From positions 1,302,001 through 1,366,000 of the forward strand of contig NZ_JAIWPJ010000001.1 of NCBI RefSeq assembly GCF_020515625.1: a stretch of 64,000 nt of DNA. The letters are read 5' to 3'. Shown piece after piece: positions 19,144 to 26,824 of this stretch. The notes under the pieces are model-generated. The model did no database searches. It was not told the origin of the DNA and worked only from the letters and a program-made list of their open reading frames with translations. The DNA is from Natrinema amylolyticum. Lineage in GTDB: Archaea; Halobacteriota; Halobacteria; Halobacteriales; Natrialbaceae. The position numbers and the translations under genes were made by a program. Within the stretch, counting starts at the first letter, position 1. Each line of letters starts with the position of its first letter.

Positions 19144-20099
19144 CAGGCGTCACCTCCCTCGTCTGCGTCTGCCTCGTCTTCCATCTCTTCGACGAGTTCC
19201 TCGGCCTCCGCTTCGACGTCTTCCTCGAGCTCTTCGAGATCTTCTTCGACGTCTTCGTCGCCGCCGGGGACCTCGACCTCGTCGAACTCCTCGTCGGCGT
19301 CGGCCTCGACCTCTTCCTCGATGACCTCCTCGACGACGTCTTCGTCGAGGTCGGCCTCGGCGTCGGGCTCTGCGGCCTCGTCAGCCGCGGCCTCGGCATC
19401 CGCTTCGGCGGCCTCGGCCTCCTCGGGTTCGCCCTCGAGGAGTTCCTCGACGCCACCTTCCGCGTTGACTTCGACGGCGTCCGGAACGACTTCTTCCGGA
19501 TCCATGTCCTCGTTGACCTCGAAGTCGTCGGGCAACTCGGCACCCGGCGGGATGATCTTCACGTCGACACCGATGGTGCCGAGTTTCATGACCGCGACGC
19601 CCTGGCCGTGGTCGACGACCTCCTCTGCGGGCTCGCCGTTGTGCTTGATGTAGCCGCGGTTGAACTTCTCGACGCGCGATCGCGCGCCGGTAACCTTCCC
19701 GGACAGGACGATCTCCGCGCCGAGCGCACCGGCTTCCATGATGCGGTCGATCGTCGTGTGACCGGCCTTCCGGAAGTACCAGCCGCGCTCGAGTGCGTTG
19801 GCCAGTCGGTCCGCGACGATCCGTGCGTTGAGGTCGGGTTCTTCGACCTCTTGGACGTCGATCTGGGGGTCCTCGAGGTTGAACTTCTCCTCGAGAGCCG
19901 TCGTGACCTTCCGGATGTTCTCGCCGCCTTTGCCGATGACCATCCCGGGCTTTTCGGCCTTGAGGACGATCTGGGTACCCATCGGCGTCTTGGCGACGTC
20001 CATACCACCGTAGCCCGCGCGGCCGAGTTCTTCTTGGAAGAACTCGTCGATCTGGGACCGCTGCAGGCCGTTTTCGATGAATTGGTGTTCGTCAGCCAT
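19143..20099 (-). CDS. rps3: Ribosomal protein uS3 with long acidic tail
   Basis: Small-subunit protein at the mRNA entry, 318 residues. The KH domain carries [17 protein letters not shown], and the C-terminal domain ends near residue 205. The last 110 residues are almost entirely Glu, Asp, Ala and Val, an extreme form of the acidic tail seen in haloarchaeal S3 proteins. One-base overlaps on both sides suggest coupled translation. Confidence 0.96.
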   Translation of the reverse strand: MADEHQFIENGLQRSQIDEFFQEELGRAGYGGMDVAKTPMGTQIVLKAEKPGMVIGKGGENIRKVTTALEEKFNLEDPQIDVQEVEEPDLNARIVADRLANALERGWYFRKAGHTTIDRIMEAGALGAEIVLSGKVTGARSRVEKFNRGYIKHNGEPAEEVVDHGQGVAVMKLGTIGVDVKIIPPGAELPDDFEVNEDMDPEEVVPDAVEVNAEGGVEELLEGEPEEAEAAEADAEAAADEAAEPDAEADLDEDVVEEVIEEEVEADADEEFDEVEVPGGDEDVEEDLEELEEDVEAEAEELVEEMEDEADADEGGDA

Positions 20100-20578
20100 T
20101 AGCTATCGTCCTCCTCGTCGGTGTCGGTCTCTTCGACGATGATCTCGACGTCGACCTGTGGCGTATTCCACGAGGACGCACGCCCCATCGCGCGGGGCTT
20201 GCGGCCTACGGACTCGCCGATCTTGTGAGCGGCGACGTGGACGATCTCCATGGATTCGCCGTCGAAGCCCTGATGATCCGCGTTGGCTTCGACGTTCTCG
20301 AGCAGATCGAGGAATTCCTTGGAGACCTTCTCCGGGTACTTGCCGGCGTCCCAGCCGTCGATGTCGGAGCGGTGTCCGGCACCGGCGTTGTGGGACTTAA
20401 ACGGCACCGACTGGTTCTCGTCGATGACGTCTTGTAGGTACGCCTGGGCCTCGCCGACGGTTCGGCCCTTGAGTTCGCGTGCGACCTCTTTGCTGTGCTT
20501 GTTGCTCATGTGACGCTCCCGAAGCATCGCTTTCGCGGTGGCGTCGGGATCGGCGTCGACTGAGTAGTTGATTCCCAT
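20099..20578 (-). CDS. rpl22: Ribosomal protein uL22
   Basis: Exit-tunnel protein, 159 residues. Archaeal signature [20 protein letters not shown] and the tunnel loop region [20 protein letters not shown] are visible. It ends in an acidic tail. Seven bases separate it from uS19. Confidence 0.96.
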   Translation of the reverse strand: MGINYSVDADPDATAKAMLRERHMSNKHSKEVARELKGRTVGEAQAYLQDVIDENQSVPFKSHNAGAGHRSDIDGWDAGKYPEKVSKEFLDLLENVEANADHQGFDGESMEIVHVAAHKIGESVGRKPRAMGRASSWNTPQVDVEIIVEETDTDEEDDS

Positions 20579-20585
20579 ACGATGA

Positions 20586-21008
20586 TCACTTCAGTGGGAC
20601 GAACTTCGACGATCGGGTCGCGCCGATACCGGCCTGTCCGTGCTCGACGGAGGTCCGCGTCAGCTGGAACTCGCCGAGGTAGTGGCCGATCATTTCGGGC
20701 TCGACGCGAACGCGCTCGAACGCCTGTCCGTTGTAGACCTCGAAGGTCATGCCAACGAACTCCGGCAGGATCGGCATATCCCGCAGGTGCGTTCGGATCG
20801 GGTCGTTCGCCGTTTCTTCCTCGCCCTTCTCGCGGGCCTCCTCGAGAAGCTTCTCCTTCTCGACGGAGAGACCGCGTTGGATACTTCGCCGCTGACGTGC
20901 GGGGAGCAGTTCGACGACCTCGTCGAGCTCCAGTGCCTGCAGCTCCTCGAGCGTGTGGCCGCGGTAGGTGAACTCACCTTCACGGCCGGTTCGGTACTCC
21001 TGACTCAT
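20586..21008 (-). CDS. rps19: Ribosomal protein uS19
   Basis: Small-subunit head protein, 140 residues. N-terminal [20 protein letters not shown] and C-terminal [20 protein letters not shown] identify the archaeal/eukaryotic S15-like form. Four-base overlap with uL2. Confidence 0.97.
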   Translation of the reverse strand: MSQEYRTGREGEFTYRGHTLEELQALELDEVVELLPARQRRSIQRGLSVEKEKLLEEAREKGEEETANDPIRTHLRDMPILPEFVGMTFEVYNGQAFERVRVEPEMIGHYLGEFQLTRTSVEHGQAGIGATRSSKFVPLK

Positions 21009-21727
21009 TTGTTGCCACCTCGACCGGTACTCCGGGAGGCGATGTCACCGACCTTCCGTCCCGGCGGGGCGTCCCGCGAGACGGACTTGGGTTTGCCGGG
21101 GTGTTGCCGGCCGCCGCCACCGAACGGGTGGTCGACGGCGTTCATGGCGACACCGCGGACGCGAGGCCACTTGGTGCCCCGGGACTTCATCTTGTGATAC
21201 TTGTTCCCTGCCTTGACGAACGGCTTCTCCGTTCGGCCACCGCCGGCGACGACGCCGATCGTGGCACGACACTGCGGATCGAGGCGTTTGACCTCGCCGC
21301 TGGGAAGCTGGATGACCGCTGCGTTGCGGTCGTGGGTGATCAGGTCCGCGTTCGTTCCCGAGGCGCGTGCGAATCGACCGCCGTCGCCCGGGTTCGACTC
21401 GACGTTACAGACCGGCACTCCTTCGGGGATCTCCGCGAGCGGGAGCGTGTTACCGGGCTTGATCTCCGCGGTGACGCCGACCTGTAGCTCCTCGCCGACG
21501 GTGATACCTTCGGGGGCGAGGATGAGGCGCTGATCGCCGTCATCGAACTCGACGGCGGCGATCGGCGCGGATCGTGCCGGGTCGTGTTCGATGTCGACGA
21601 TCGTCCCACGGACGAGGTCGTCGTCTTCTTCTTTCTTGTGTTCGAGGTCCGCCTTGTAGCGGTGCGAGGGGGCACGGAACGTGGAGGTCCCGCGACCGCG
21701 TCGTTGTCCTTGAATGCGTCGTCCCAT
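21005..21727 (-). CDS. rpl2: Ribosomal protein uL2
   Basis: Large-subunit protein needed for peptidyl transferase assembly, 240 residues from ATG 21727 ([20 protein letters not shown]). The frame is open further upstream, but that part overlaps uL23. The C-terminal [20 protein letters not shown] contains the conserved histidine loop near the active centre. Two bases from uL23. Confidence 0.97.
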   Translation of the reverse strand: MGRRIQGQRRGRGTSTFRAPSHRYKADLEHKKEEDDDLVRGTIVDIEHDPARSAPIAAVEFDDGDQRLILAPEGITVGEELQVGVTAEIKPGNTLPLAEIPEGVPVCNVESNPGDGGRFARASGTNADLITHDRNAAVIQLPSGEVKRLDPQCRATIGVVAGGGRTEKPFVKAGNKYHKMKSRGTKWPRVRGVAMNAVDHPFGGGGRQHPGKPKSVSRDAPPGRKVGDIASRSTGRGGNK

Positions 21728-21729
21728 TC

Positions 21730-21984
21730 TCAGAACACCCCGATTCGCGAAGCGACTTCCTGTGCGTCGTCCTCCTCGGAGAGGCGGACGATCGCTTTCT
21801 TTTTGCCGTTCATCGTTACCTGCGTGTTGATGTTCTCGACGGAGATCTCGAACCGCTCCTCGACCTCGTCCCGAATTTCGGGCTTGGTCGCGTCCGGGTT
21901 GACGACGAACTGGAGCTTGTTTTCGAAGTCCATGTCGTTCATCGCCTTCTCGGTCACGAGCGGGTGTTCGATGGCCGAACTCAT
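21730..21984 (-). CDS. rpl23: Ribosomal protein uL23
   Basis: Exit-site protein that docks SRP and other nascent chain factors, 84 residues. IEHPLVTEKAMNDMDFENKL is the typical N-terminus. Overlaps uL4 by four bases. Confidence 0.97.
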   Translation of the reverse strand: MSSAIEHPLVTEKAMNDMDFENKLQFVVNPDATKPEIRDEVEERFEISVENINTQVTMNGKKKAIVRLSEEDDAQEVASRIGVF

Positions 21985-22733
21985 CGGTCGGCCACCTCCT
22001 CGAGTGCGCTCTCGGTCCAGACCGTGAGTCGTCCCGGCTGTGCACCGGGCGCGAGATCCTCCGCGTTGACCTCAGCGGCCGTCGTCACGTCGGCACCCGC
22101 GAGGTTCCGGGCCGCACGGGACGGGCCGGTCTCGCTGGAGGTGACGAAGAGGATCGACGTCGGCGTCTTGTACTTGCGGCCACGGGCTTTCCCCTGACCG
22201 GAACGGACGCTGCGACCCTCGTCGGCGCGTTCGATGTCGTCCGCGAGGCCGGCTGCCTCGAGGAATTCGACGACCTCCTGTGTCTTATGGAGGTCCTCGA
22301 ACTCGTCGTCGACGACGACGGGGGTCTCGACGTCTTCATCGAACTCGTGGCCGCGATCGGCGACGAGTTCGGCGTCGGTCGTCGCAGCGATGGCGCTGCG
22401 GACGGCCAGTTTCTTTGCTTTCGTGTTGATCGATTCGGACTGGTCTTTCTCGGCTTTCGGCGGGTGTGCCTTTCGCCCTTTGACGGCCTGAGGAACGCGG
22501 CGAGCGCGACCCTCCTGCCGTGGGACGTGGGCCATACCGCGGCCGCTACCGAACGATTCGGCCGGCGTTCGAAGGCCGGCGAACTCGTCGGCACCGTAGT
22601 CCTGTTTTCGGTTTGCCTGTGCGGCGCGAACGGCACGAGCGATCAGGTCCGGGCGGTACTGGGTCTCGAAGACCGCCGGGAGCTCGATCGTGTCCGCGTC
22701 CGAGCCGTCCAGGTTTCGTACTGTTGCGTCCAT
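21981..22733 (-). CDS. rpl4: Ribosomal protein uL4
   Basis: Large-subunit protein with a tunnel loop, 250 residues. MDATVRNLDGSDADTIELPA and the loop region TPAESFGSGRGMAHVPRQEG identify the archaeal/eukaryotic L1e/L4 form. Three bases after uL3. Confidence 0.97.
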   Translation of the reverse strand: MDATVRNLDGSDADTIELPAVFETQYRPDLIARAVRAAQANRKQDYGADEFAGLRTPAESFGSGRGMAHVPRQEGRARRVPQAVKGRKAHPPKAEKDQSESINTKAKKLAVRSAIAATTDAELVADRGHEFDEDVETPVVVDDEFEDLHKTQEVVEFLEAAGLADDIERADEGRSVRSGQGKARGRKYKTPTSILFVTSSETGPSRAARNLAGADVTTAAEVNAEDLAPGAQPGRLTVWTESALEEVADR

Positions 22734-22736
22734 GTG

Positions 22737-23756
22737 TTATCCCTGGTTGGATGCGGTGGAGACGTAGCGCACCTCGGGATCGAGGCGCGGCTGGTCTCCG
22801 GGTCGGATCGCCGGGCGGAAGCGTACGAGACGCTGCTGTGGCCCGGGGAGCGAGCCCTTGATCAACGCGTGTGGTCCGTCGACCTCGCCGTAATTGACGA
22901 AGCCGCCGTCGACCGTCGCGTCTGCACCGTCGCCGATGTCGACGAGGCGCTTGTTCAGTTCCGTCCGCTGATGGTAGCCCATCTGGCCCTGCTGCGGGAC
23001 CGTCGAGCGGACGCGGGACGGGTTCCAGGGGCCGAGGTTACCGATGCGGCGACGCCAGCCCTGCCGGGCGTGTTTGCCCTTGCGTTTCTGGACGCCCCAT
23101 CGCTTGACGGGGCCTTGGGTCCCTTTGCCTTTCGTGACGCCGCTCGCGTCGACGTACTCGCCGGCGCGGAACACGTCGTTCATGACGTGTTCGCCGCCGT
23201 CCTCGATGATCTCGAGGGCGAAATCGACGCGGTCGTCGACGGAGCCGCCGCCGACGCGCGTTTCCATCACGTCCGGTTTCTTCTTGGGCACCGAGGGAAC
23301 GTCCCCCGGAACCGTGTGGGTGATGACGCGGACGTCATCGACGCGACCCTCCTCGTGGAGTCCACGGAGCTCGTCCGTGGCGGCGTCGGTGTCGTACCCG
23401 TCACCGGGAAGGTCCAGAACGCGATCGAGTTCGGGAACGAACTCGTCGGTCCAGACCTCGGTTATCGGCTTCATACCGTACGGCGTGTCTTCGTACGCTC
23501 GCAGAGCGACGGCGCGCATCGGCGGCGTCTCCACGATCGTCACAGGGACGGTCTCTTCCATCCCTTCGGTCGGCGAGTTCGCTTTATCGTCGACCATGAC
23601 GACGTGGGTCATGCCGGCCTTGTAGCCCGCGAAGCCCTGAAGCGTCGGCTGTCCGTCGTCGTCCGGCCACGAGTTGAAGCGTGGGACCTCGCTGGTCGCA
23701 CGCTTTCGTGGGCCGAACCCGAGTGAGCCTTTGCGTGGTGTATTTGCTTGTGGCAT
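22737..23756 (-). CDS. rpl3: Ribosomal protein uL3
   Basis: Early assembly protein of the large subunit, 339 residues, archaeal/eukaryotic-type. MPQANTPRKGSLGFGPRKRA at the N-terminus and KGTQGPVKRWGVQKRKGKHA in the central extension reach toward the peptidyl transferase centre. Four bases after the methyltransferase-like gene upstream. Confidence 0.97.
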   Translation of the reverse strand: MPQANTPRKGSLGFGPRKRATSEVPRFNSWPDDDGQPTLQGFAGYKAGMTHVVMVDDKANSPTEGMEETVPVTIVETPPMRAVALRAYEDTPYGMKPITEVWTDEFVPELDRVLDLPGDGYDTDAATDELRGLHEEGRVDDVRVITHTVPGDVPSVPKKKPDVMETRVGGGSVDDRVDFALEIIEDGGEHVMNDVFRAGEYVDASGVTKGKGTQGPVKRWGVQKRKGKHARQGWRRRIGNLGPWNPSRVRSTVPQQGQMGYHQRTELNKRLVDIGDGADATVDGGFVNYGEVDGPHALIKGSLPGPQQRLVRFRPAIRPGDQPRLDPEVRYVSTASNQG

Positions 23757-23760
23757 TCTA

Positions 23761-24666
23761 TCACTCTCTCAGTGAGAGGGGAGCGAGCGTCGCGAACAGA
23801 GCCTCCTCCGTTCGCACGACCTCGCTTCCCTGATCCGGAACCGTGTTTAGCCAGAGGTCGAACCCCGGATCGGCAGTGGGTTCGACTCCGTTATCGGCCG
23901 CGTCGTCCCGGTTGGACGACGGTTCGACTGCGTCGCCTTGTCCGGACGACGCTTCGATGGCCGATTCCTCGATTTCGAGGATAGCCGGCAGCCCTCTCTC
24001 GGGCGCGCCGAAGGCGACGGTCATCCCGTCGCGCTCGGTACGTCCGGCCAGCGTCTCGAGCCGCCCGACGGTGAGCTCTTCACCGAATCGGGAGGCCGCG
24101 ATACGGACGCCGGCGTCCTCACGGCCGAGTGCTGCCTGCAGGTCCGTCTGCTCGATCGAAAGTCCCGGGAGGGGATCATCGACGAGCTTCGCCCGGACCG
24201 GTCGTCGCGAAGAGATCCTGACGGTCACGCGCTCCCCCTCTTCGACCGCCATTTTCGGCGGTACGTTGAGGGAGATCGGGTGTTGCAGTCCGCAATTGAC
24301 CCGGACGCGCCCTTCAGGTCCGACCTCGGTCACGATTCCTTGTCTTGACGACCCCGAACCGGTAGATTCGGAGCCGGTCTGTGACATGGCGCGGAGCGGC
24401 GGCAAGACGCCCGCGTACTCCAGTTCGTCCCGCATCCCCCATGCCTCGTTGCGGAGGTATGGAGGCGTTGCGGCGTATCGCAACACGGTTTGTACGAACC
24501 CGCCGTCGAACTGCCCGGTTTCGCCATCCCGATCGGGATAGACGACCAGGCGATCAGCCCGGAAGATCGTCGCCGCGCGGGCGACGTATCCGAGCTTTCG
24601 GGTAGCCTCGCGTTTGTCTTCGGCTTCCCGACTGATCGACGACGGCACGAGCACGCTGACAGTCAT
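23761..24666 (-). CDS. SPOUT-family RNA methyltransferase-like protein
   Basis: 301 residues of the DUF171 family, annotated in archaea as putative RNA uridine N3-methyltransferase and related to eukaryotic SPOUT1/C9orf114. N-terminal MTVSVLVPSSISREAEDKRE starts the SPOUT fold; a small beta domain (residues about 115-170) is inserted in the middle. The C-terminal part returns to the knot region (ALFATLAPLSLRE). It is the first gene of the ribosomal operon, as in other haloarchaea, which points to rRNA modification. The enzymatic specificity is inferred from the family. Confidence 0.85.
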   Translation of the reverse strand: MTVSVLVPSSISREAEDKREATRKLGYVARAATIFRADRLVVYPDRDGETGQFDGGFVQTVLRYAATPPYLRNEAWGMRDELEYAGVLPPLRAMSQTGSESTGSGSSRQGIVTEVGPEGRVRVNCGLQHPISLNVPPKMAVEEGERVTVRISSRRPVRAKLVDDPLPGLSIEQTDLQAALGREDAGVRIAASRFGEELTVGRLETLAGRTERDGMTVAFGAPERGLPAILEIEESAIEASSGQGDAVEPSSNRDDAADNGVEPTADPGFDLWLNTVPDQGSEVVRTEEALFATLAPLSLRE

Positions 24667-24703
24667 GCCGAGACGCTTCGACGCCGCGTCACTAGACTGT
24701 AGC

Positions 24704-24732
24704 GATATATTGCGGAGAGGGTCTTAAAAGAA
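24704..24732 (-). promoter_or_regulatory. Promoter region of the ribosomal protein operon
   Basis: On the minus strand, CTTTTAAGAC (24722-24731) and CAATATATCG (about 24704-24713) are TATA-like. They lie 56-65 and 38-47 bases upstream of the first ATG, implying a leader of roughly 15-35 bases. Confidence 0.45.
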
Positions 24733-24931
24733 TAGCGGATTCGATTCCGGCTGACAACGCCTCACACCCTCGAATTCGTGCCGAACAGACACACACTCAC
24801 TCACGGTAACTTATCGCAGACGGCCTCCAGGAAGAGGCGGTTGATGTTGCCGGGTCACACCGTCGCCTGCCGGCTCGATCGCTCGAGAATCGGCATGCCG
24901 CAGCATGCCGATGCCGGTTCGATTCGCAACC
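24733..24931. other. Interval between operon promoter and tRNA-Gly promoter
   Basis: No gene seen. A perfect inverted repeat CGGCATGC-cgca-GCATGCCG occupies 24891-24910, about 20 bases upstream of the tRNA promoter box. It is not positioned as a terminator for either flanking transcript; its role is unknown. Confidence 0.45.
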
Positions 24932-24939
24932 CTTATACA
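24932..24939 (+). promoter_or_regulatory. TATA box of the first tRNA-Gly gene
   Basis: CTTATACA is 32-39 bases upstream of the tRNA 5' end, giving a predicted start near 24960 and a short 5' leader to be removed by RNase P. Confidence 0.5.
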
Positions 24940-24970
24940 CCTATCCGGTGGTAGATATGAGTGCAGCAGG

Positions 24971-25041
24971 GCGCTGGTAGTGTAGTGGTATCACGTGACC
25001 TTGCCATGGTCACAACCTGGGTTCAAATCCCAGCCAGCGCA
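24971..25041 (+). tRNA. tRNA-Gly (anticodon GCC), copy 1
   Basis: 71 nucleotides folding as a cloverleaf: acceptor GCGCTGG/CCAGCGC with discriminator A, D arm GTG...CAC, anticodon stem TGACC/GGTCA with loop TTGCCAT, T stem CTGGG/CCCAG with loop TTCAAAT. CCA is not encoded. Identical to the copy at 25576. The last 21 bases are repeated three more times in the array that follows. Confidence 0.97.
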
Positions 25042-25202
25042 CTTCTACGGCGAACAACTTCGGCGAGCACCGCGTAGCGTGTGCTCGCCATCCGTGAGCC
25101 GTAACTTCGTACTGGATTTGAACGAGAGAAGACGCAGCCCGCACAGCGAACGGAGTGAGCGAGCAGGACCGTCTTCGCGTTGTTCAAATCCCAGCCAGCG
25201 CA
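25042..25202 (+). repeat. tRNA-linked hairpin unit 1
   Basis: Starts immediately after tRNA copy 1. Hairpin A pairs TACGGC (25046-25051) with GCCGTA (25098-25103), with an inner stem GGCGAGCAC (25062-25070)/GTGCTCGCC (25081-25089). A ten-base linker follows. Hairpin B pairs GGATTTGAAC (25114-25123) with GTTCAAATCC (25182-25191), and inside it GAAGACG (25128-25134) with CGTCTTC (25170-25176). The 3' arm of hairpin B is also the first part of an exact copy (25182-25202) of the tRNA 3' end. Confidence 0.85.
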
Positions 25203-25281
25203 TTTCTCCGAACACAACGTCACGAGCGACGCGATAACTGTATCTCGAGGAATCTTCGACCCCTCGAGCAGTCGCCGTTTC
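25203..25281 (+). repeat. Truncated hairpin A unit
   Basis: TTTCTCCGAACACAACGTCA right after the first tRNA 3' fragment is the 5' arm of the hairpin seen complete at 25779-25833. The closing arm is missing and the sequence loses similarity after about 25228. It looks like a decayed or recombined unit. Confidence 0.6.
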
Positions 25282-25323
25282 GCGCTGACGACCGGGAAAT
25301 GAGCGTCGCGAACAGTCAGCGCA
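25282..25323 (+). repeat. Short acceptor-like hairpin
   Basis: GCGCTGAC (25282-25289) pairs perfectly with GTCAGCGC (25315-25322), followed by A and then CTTCTCCGAGA, which resembles the sequence after the tRNA copies. The 5' arm resembles the tRNA acceptor start (GCGCTGG) with the last bases changed, and the 3' arm carries the matching changes. Confidence 0.55.
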
Positions 25324-25503
25324 CTTCTCCGAGATCAATTCCAACGCACACCGCTCGAGGTGCTTGCCAGCTGTACAGTCTTTCCTCAAGCCGTACCGAT
25401 AATATCGAGTCAGCGGCTGCGGCTCCGCGTCGTCCGTAACCGCGAGCAGCGAATCGATTCGCACGGACGGGATCGAGGCGAGCGTCTCGCTCGAGCTTCG
25501 TCA
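25324..25503. other. Interval between hairpin remnants and second tRNA
   Basis: No gene seen. Contains fragments of hairpin-like sequence (GCGGCTGCGGCTCCGC near 25413-25428, and CGCGAGCAGCG near 25441-25451) resembling the loop sequences of the array, but no complete unit. Confidence 0.4.
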
Positions 25504-25513
25504 TTTATAAATA
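25504..25513 (+). promoter_or_regulatory. TATA-like box upstream of the second tRNA-Gly
   Basis: TTTATAAATA lies about 63-72 bases before the tRNA 5' end, farther than for copy 1, implying a leader of about 35-40 bases. No closer A/T-rich box is present. Confidence 0.4.
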
Positions 25514-25575
25514 GATGTGGTGCTATCGTCCAGTTACACTCGAGACAGAGTGTGACGGCGCAGCACCGATCGAAC

Positions 25576-25646
25576 GCGCTGGTAGTGTAGTGGTATCACG
25601 TGACCTTGCCATGGTCACAACCTGGGTTCAAATCCCAGCCAGCGCA
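25576..25646 (+). tRNA. tRNA-Gly (anticodon GCC), copy 2
   Basis: Identical over all 71 bases to the copy at 24971, with the same cloverleaf and GCC anticodon. The 5' flanks of the two copies differ, so the duplication was confined to the tRNA and the sequence 3' of it, or the genes were homogenised. A second array of hairpin units follows. Confidence 0.97.
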
Positions 25647-25775
25647 TTTCTGTCGCGAACAAATCCGTGAGCGACAGAATCGTTCTGGATTTGAACGAGA
25701 GAAGACGCAGCCCGCACAGTGAACGAAGTGAGCGAGCAGGACCGTCTTCGCGTTGTTCAAATCCCAGCCAGCGCA
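25647..25775 (+). repeat. tRNA-linked hairpin unit 2
   Basis: Hairpin A pairs TTCTGTCGC (25648-25656) with GCGACAGAA (25671-25679), a sequence unrelated to hairpin A of unit 1. The linker TCGTTCT follows. Hairpin B pairs GGATTTGAAC (25687-25696) with GTTCAAATCC (25755-25764) and GAAGACG (25701-25707) with CGTCTTC (25743-25749). It differs from unit 1 inside the loop at a few bases. It ends in an exact tRNA 3' fragment at 25755-25775. Confidence 0.85.
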
Positions 25776-25918
25776 TTTCTCCGAACACAACGTCACGAGC
25801 GTTGCGTAGCAACGCGAGTAATCGTGTTCGGAGGCATCGTTCTAGATTTGAATCAGACCGAGGTTCTGCGAGCGCAGCGAGCAGGTTCTCGGGCGTAGTT
25901 CAAATCCCAGCCAGCGCA
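25776..25918 (+). repeat. tRNA-linked hairpin unit 3
   Basis: Hairpin A pairs CTCCGAACAC (25779-25788) with GTGTTCGGAG (25824-25833), enclosing CGTTGC/GCAACG (25800-25814). After a ten-base linker, hairpin B pairs AGATTTGAAT (25844-25853) with GTTCAAATCC (25898-25907; eight central pairs remain) and CCGAG (25858-25862) with CTCGG (25888-25892), replacing the GAAGACG/CGTCTTC stem of units 1 and 2. It ends in an exact tRNA 3' fragment at 25898-25918. Confidence 0.85.
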
Positions 25919-26029
25919 GTTCTCCGAACACAACATCACGAGCGTTGCATAGCGACGCCGCGAGTCGAAATCGTCTCGAGCCAGAACGCGAACCGTAACT
26001 ACCAATCGACGAACCCGGCTCGCCTCGAG
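25919..26029 (+). repeat. Terminal truncated hairpin A unit
   Basis: GTTCTCCGAACACAACATCA after the last tRNA fragment is again the 5' arm of hairpin A, with no closing arm. Similarity fades by about 25955, and the rest up to the next gene is unremarkable. Confidence 0.55.
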
Positions 26030-26473
26030 TTAATCGATAGTGACGACTTCCGGTCCGCTTTCCGACTGCCCGCTCTCGTCGGCGAGATCCTCGAGAGCGA
26101 GCTTCAGGTTCCACTTGTTGGCCTTCCAGAAGGCGTCGAAGACGACGCCGAGGACAGGGACGGAGCCGATAACGGTGTCGACGCCGATGTTCGCGAGCAT
26201 GCGAAGCAGCGTCGACTGGGAGACGCCCAGACGGGCGGATTCGACGACGAGATACAGCGAGACGGCTGCAGCAGCGGTGTCTCCGGCTCCGGGGAGGATC
26301 CCGACGATCGGATCGATTCCGATCCTGAAGTCCGTTCCCGGGACCCGAGCGCCTTCGTCGAGGGCGTGGGCGACGACGTGCATGCGCTTGATCGCCGCCT
26401 CGTCGACGGCGGCGGGGAGGTCGTTCTTGAGCGCCTCGAGTTCCGAACTGCTGTCGCTTGAACCGGTAGCCAT
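26030..26473 (-). CDS. DUF4112 membrane protein
   Basis: 147 residues from ATG 26473 (MATGSSDSSSELEALKNDLP); the upstream open frame is arginine- and serine-rich and not coding-like. The region DFRIGIDPIVGILPGAGDTA and two membrane helices (about 58-78 and 98-120) with SVPVLGVVFDAFWKANKWN identify the DUF4112 family, found in bacteria and archaea with no assigned function. It transcribes toward the tRNA hairpin array. Confidence 0.88.
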   Translation of the reverse strand: MATGSSDSSSELEALKNDLPAAVDEAAIKRMHVVAHALDEGARVPGTDFRIGIDPIVGILPGAGDTAAAAVSLYLVVESARLGVSQSTLLRMLANIGVDTVIGSVPVLGVVFDAFWKANKWNLKLALEDLADESGQSESGPEVVTID

Positions 26474-26824
26474 ATTTGTTCGATTGGGCGCGTGCGTGGA
26501 TAAGCGCGCGGGCGGCCGTGGCAAGCGGCTGACCGATCGACCGTCGTTCGTTCCGGCCCGCCTCGGGCGTTGCCGGGCGAGAGCGCCGACCAGCGGGGGA
26601 GAAATCGCTGGTTGCGTCACAAAAGCTCGTATTATCCTGAACGTGCCCGACGACGATCCGCTGAATCGCGAAATGATCGACCGTGAATGACTACGCGACC
26701 AGCATTTACCAAATGAATTCATTTTAACTCGAATTTCACGTACGAATACTGTTTCCGGCGACGAGTGGCTTTTATAGCGTGGGTAACTACAGTCTAATAC
26801 ACGATTGAACGATCAGATATAGCA
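26474..26824. promoter_or_regulatory. Divergent control region with a 14-base palindrome
   Basis: 350 bases between divergent genes, with no gene of its own. A distinctly A/T-rich part at about 26700-26780 contains the perfect palindrome AAATGAATTCATTT (26711-26724) and a TATA-like TTTATAGC (26771-26778). The latter would start the HalOD1 gene with a leader of about 20-25 bases. The palindrome could be an operator. Confidence 0.45.

Noticed and set aside
24733-24931. Leader RNA or riboswitch before the tRNA genes
   Set aside because: Apart from the hairpin at 24891-24910 no conserved fold is visible, and the flanking promoters leave no room for a long leader.
25042-25960. CRISPR array reading of the repeats around tRNA-Gly
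   Set aside because: The repeats are not uniform in length or spacing, contain tRNA ends, and lack spacers and cas genes.
25042-25960. Attachment-site scars of integrative elements as the full explanation
   Set aside because: Tandem att copies could explain the tRNA 3' fragments but not the matched, covarying hairpins or the absence of any integrase; kept only as an alternative.
26637-26690. Tiny frame MPDDDPLNREMIDRE before the HalOD1 gene
   Set aside because: Fifteen codons with no ribosome site or promoter of its own; chance cannot be excluded.
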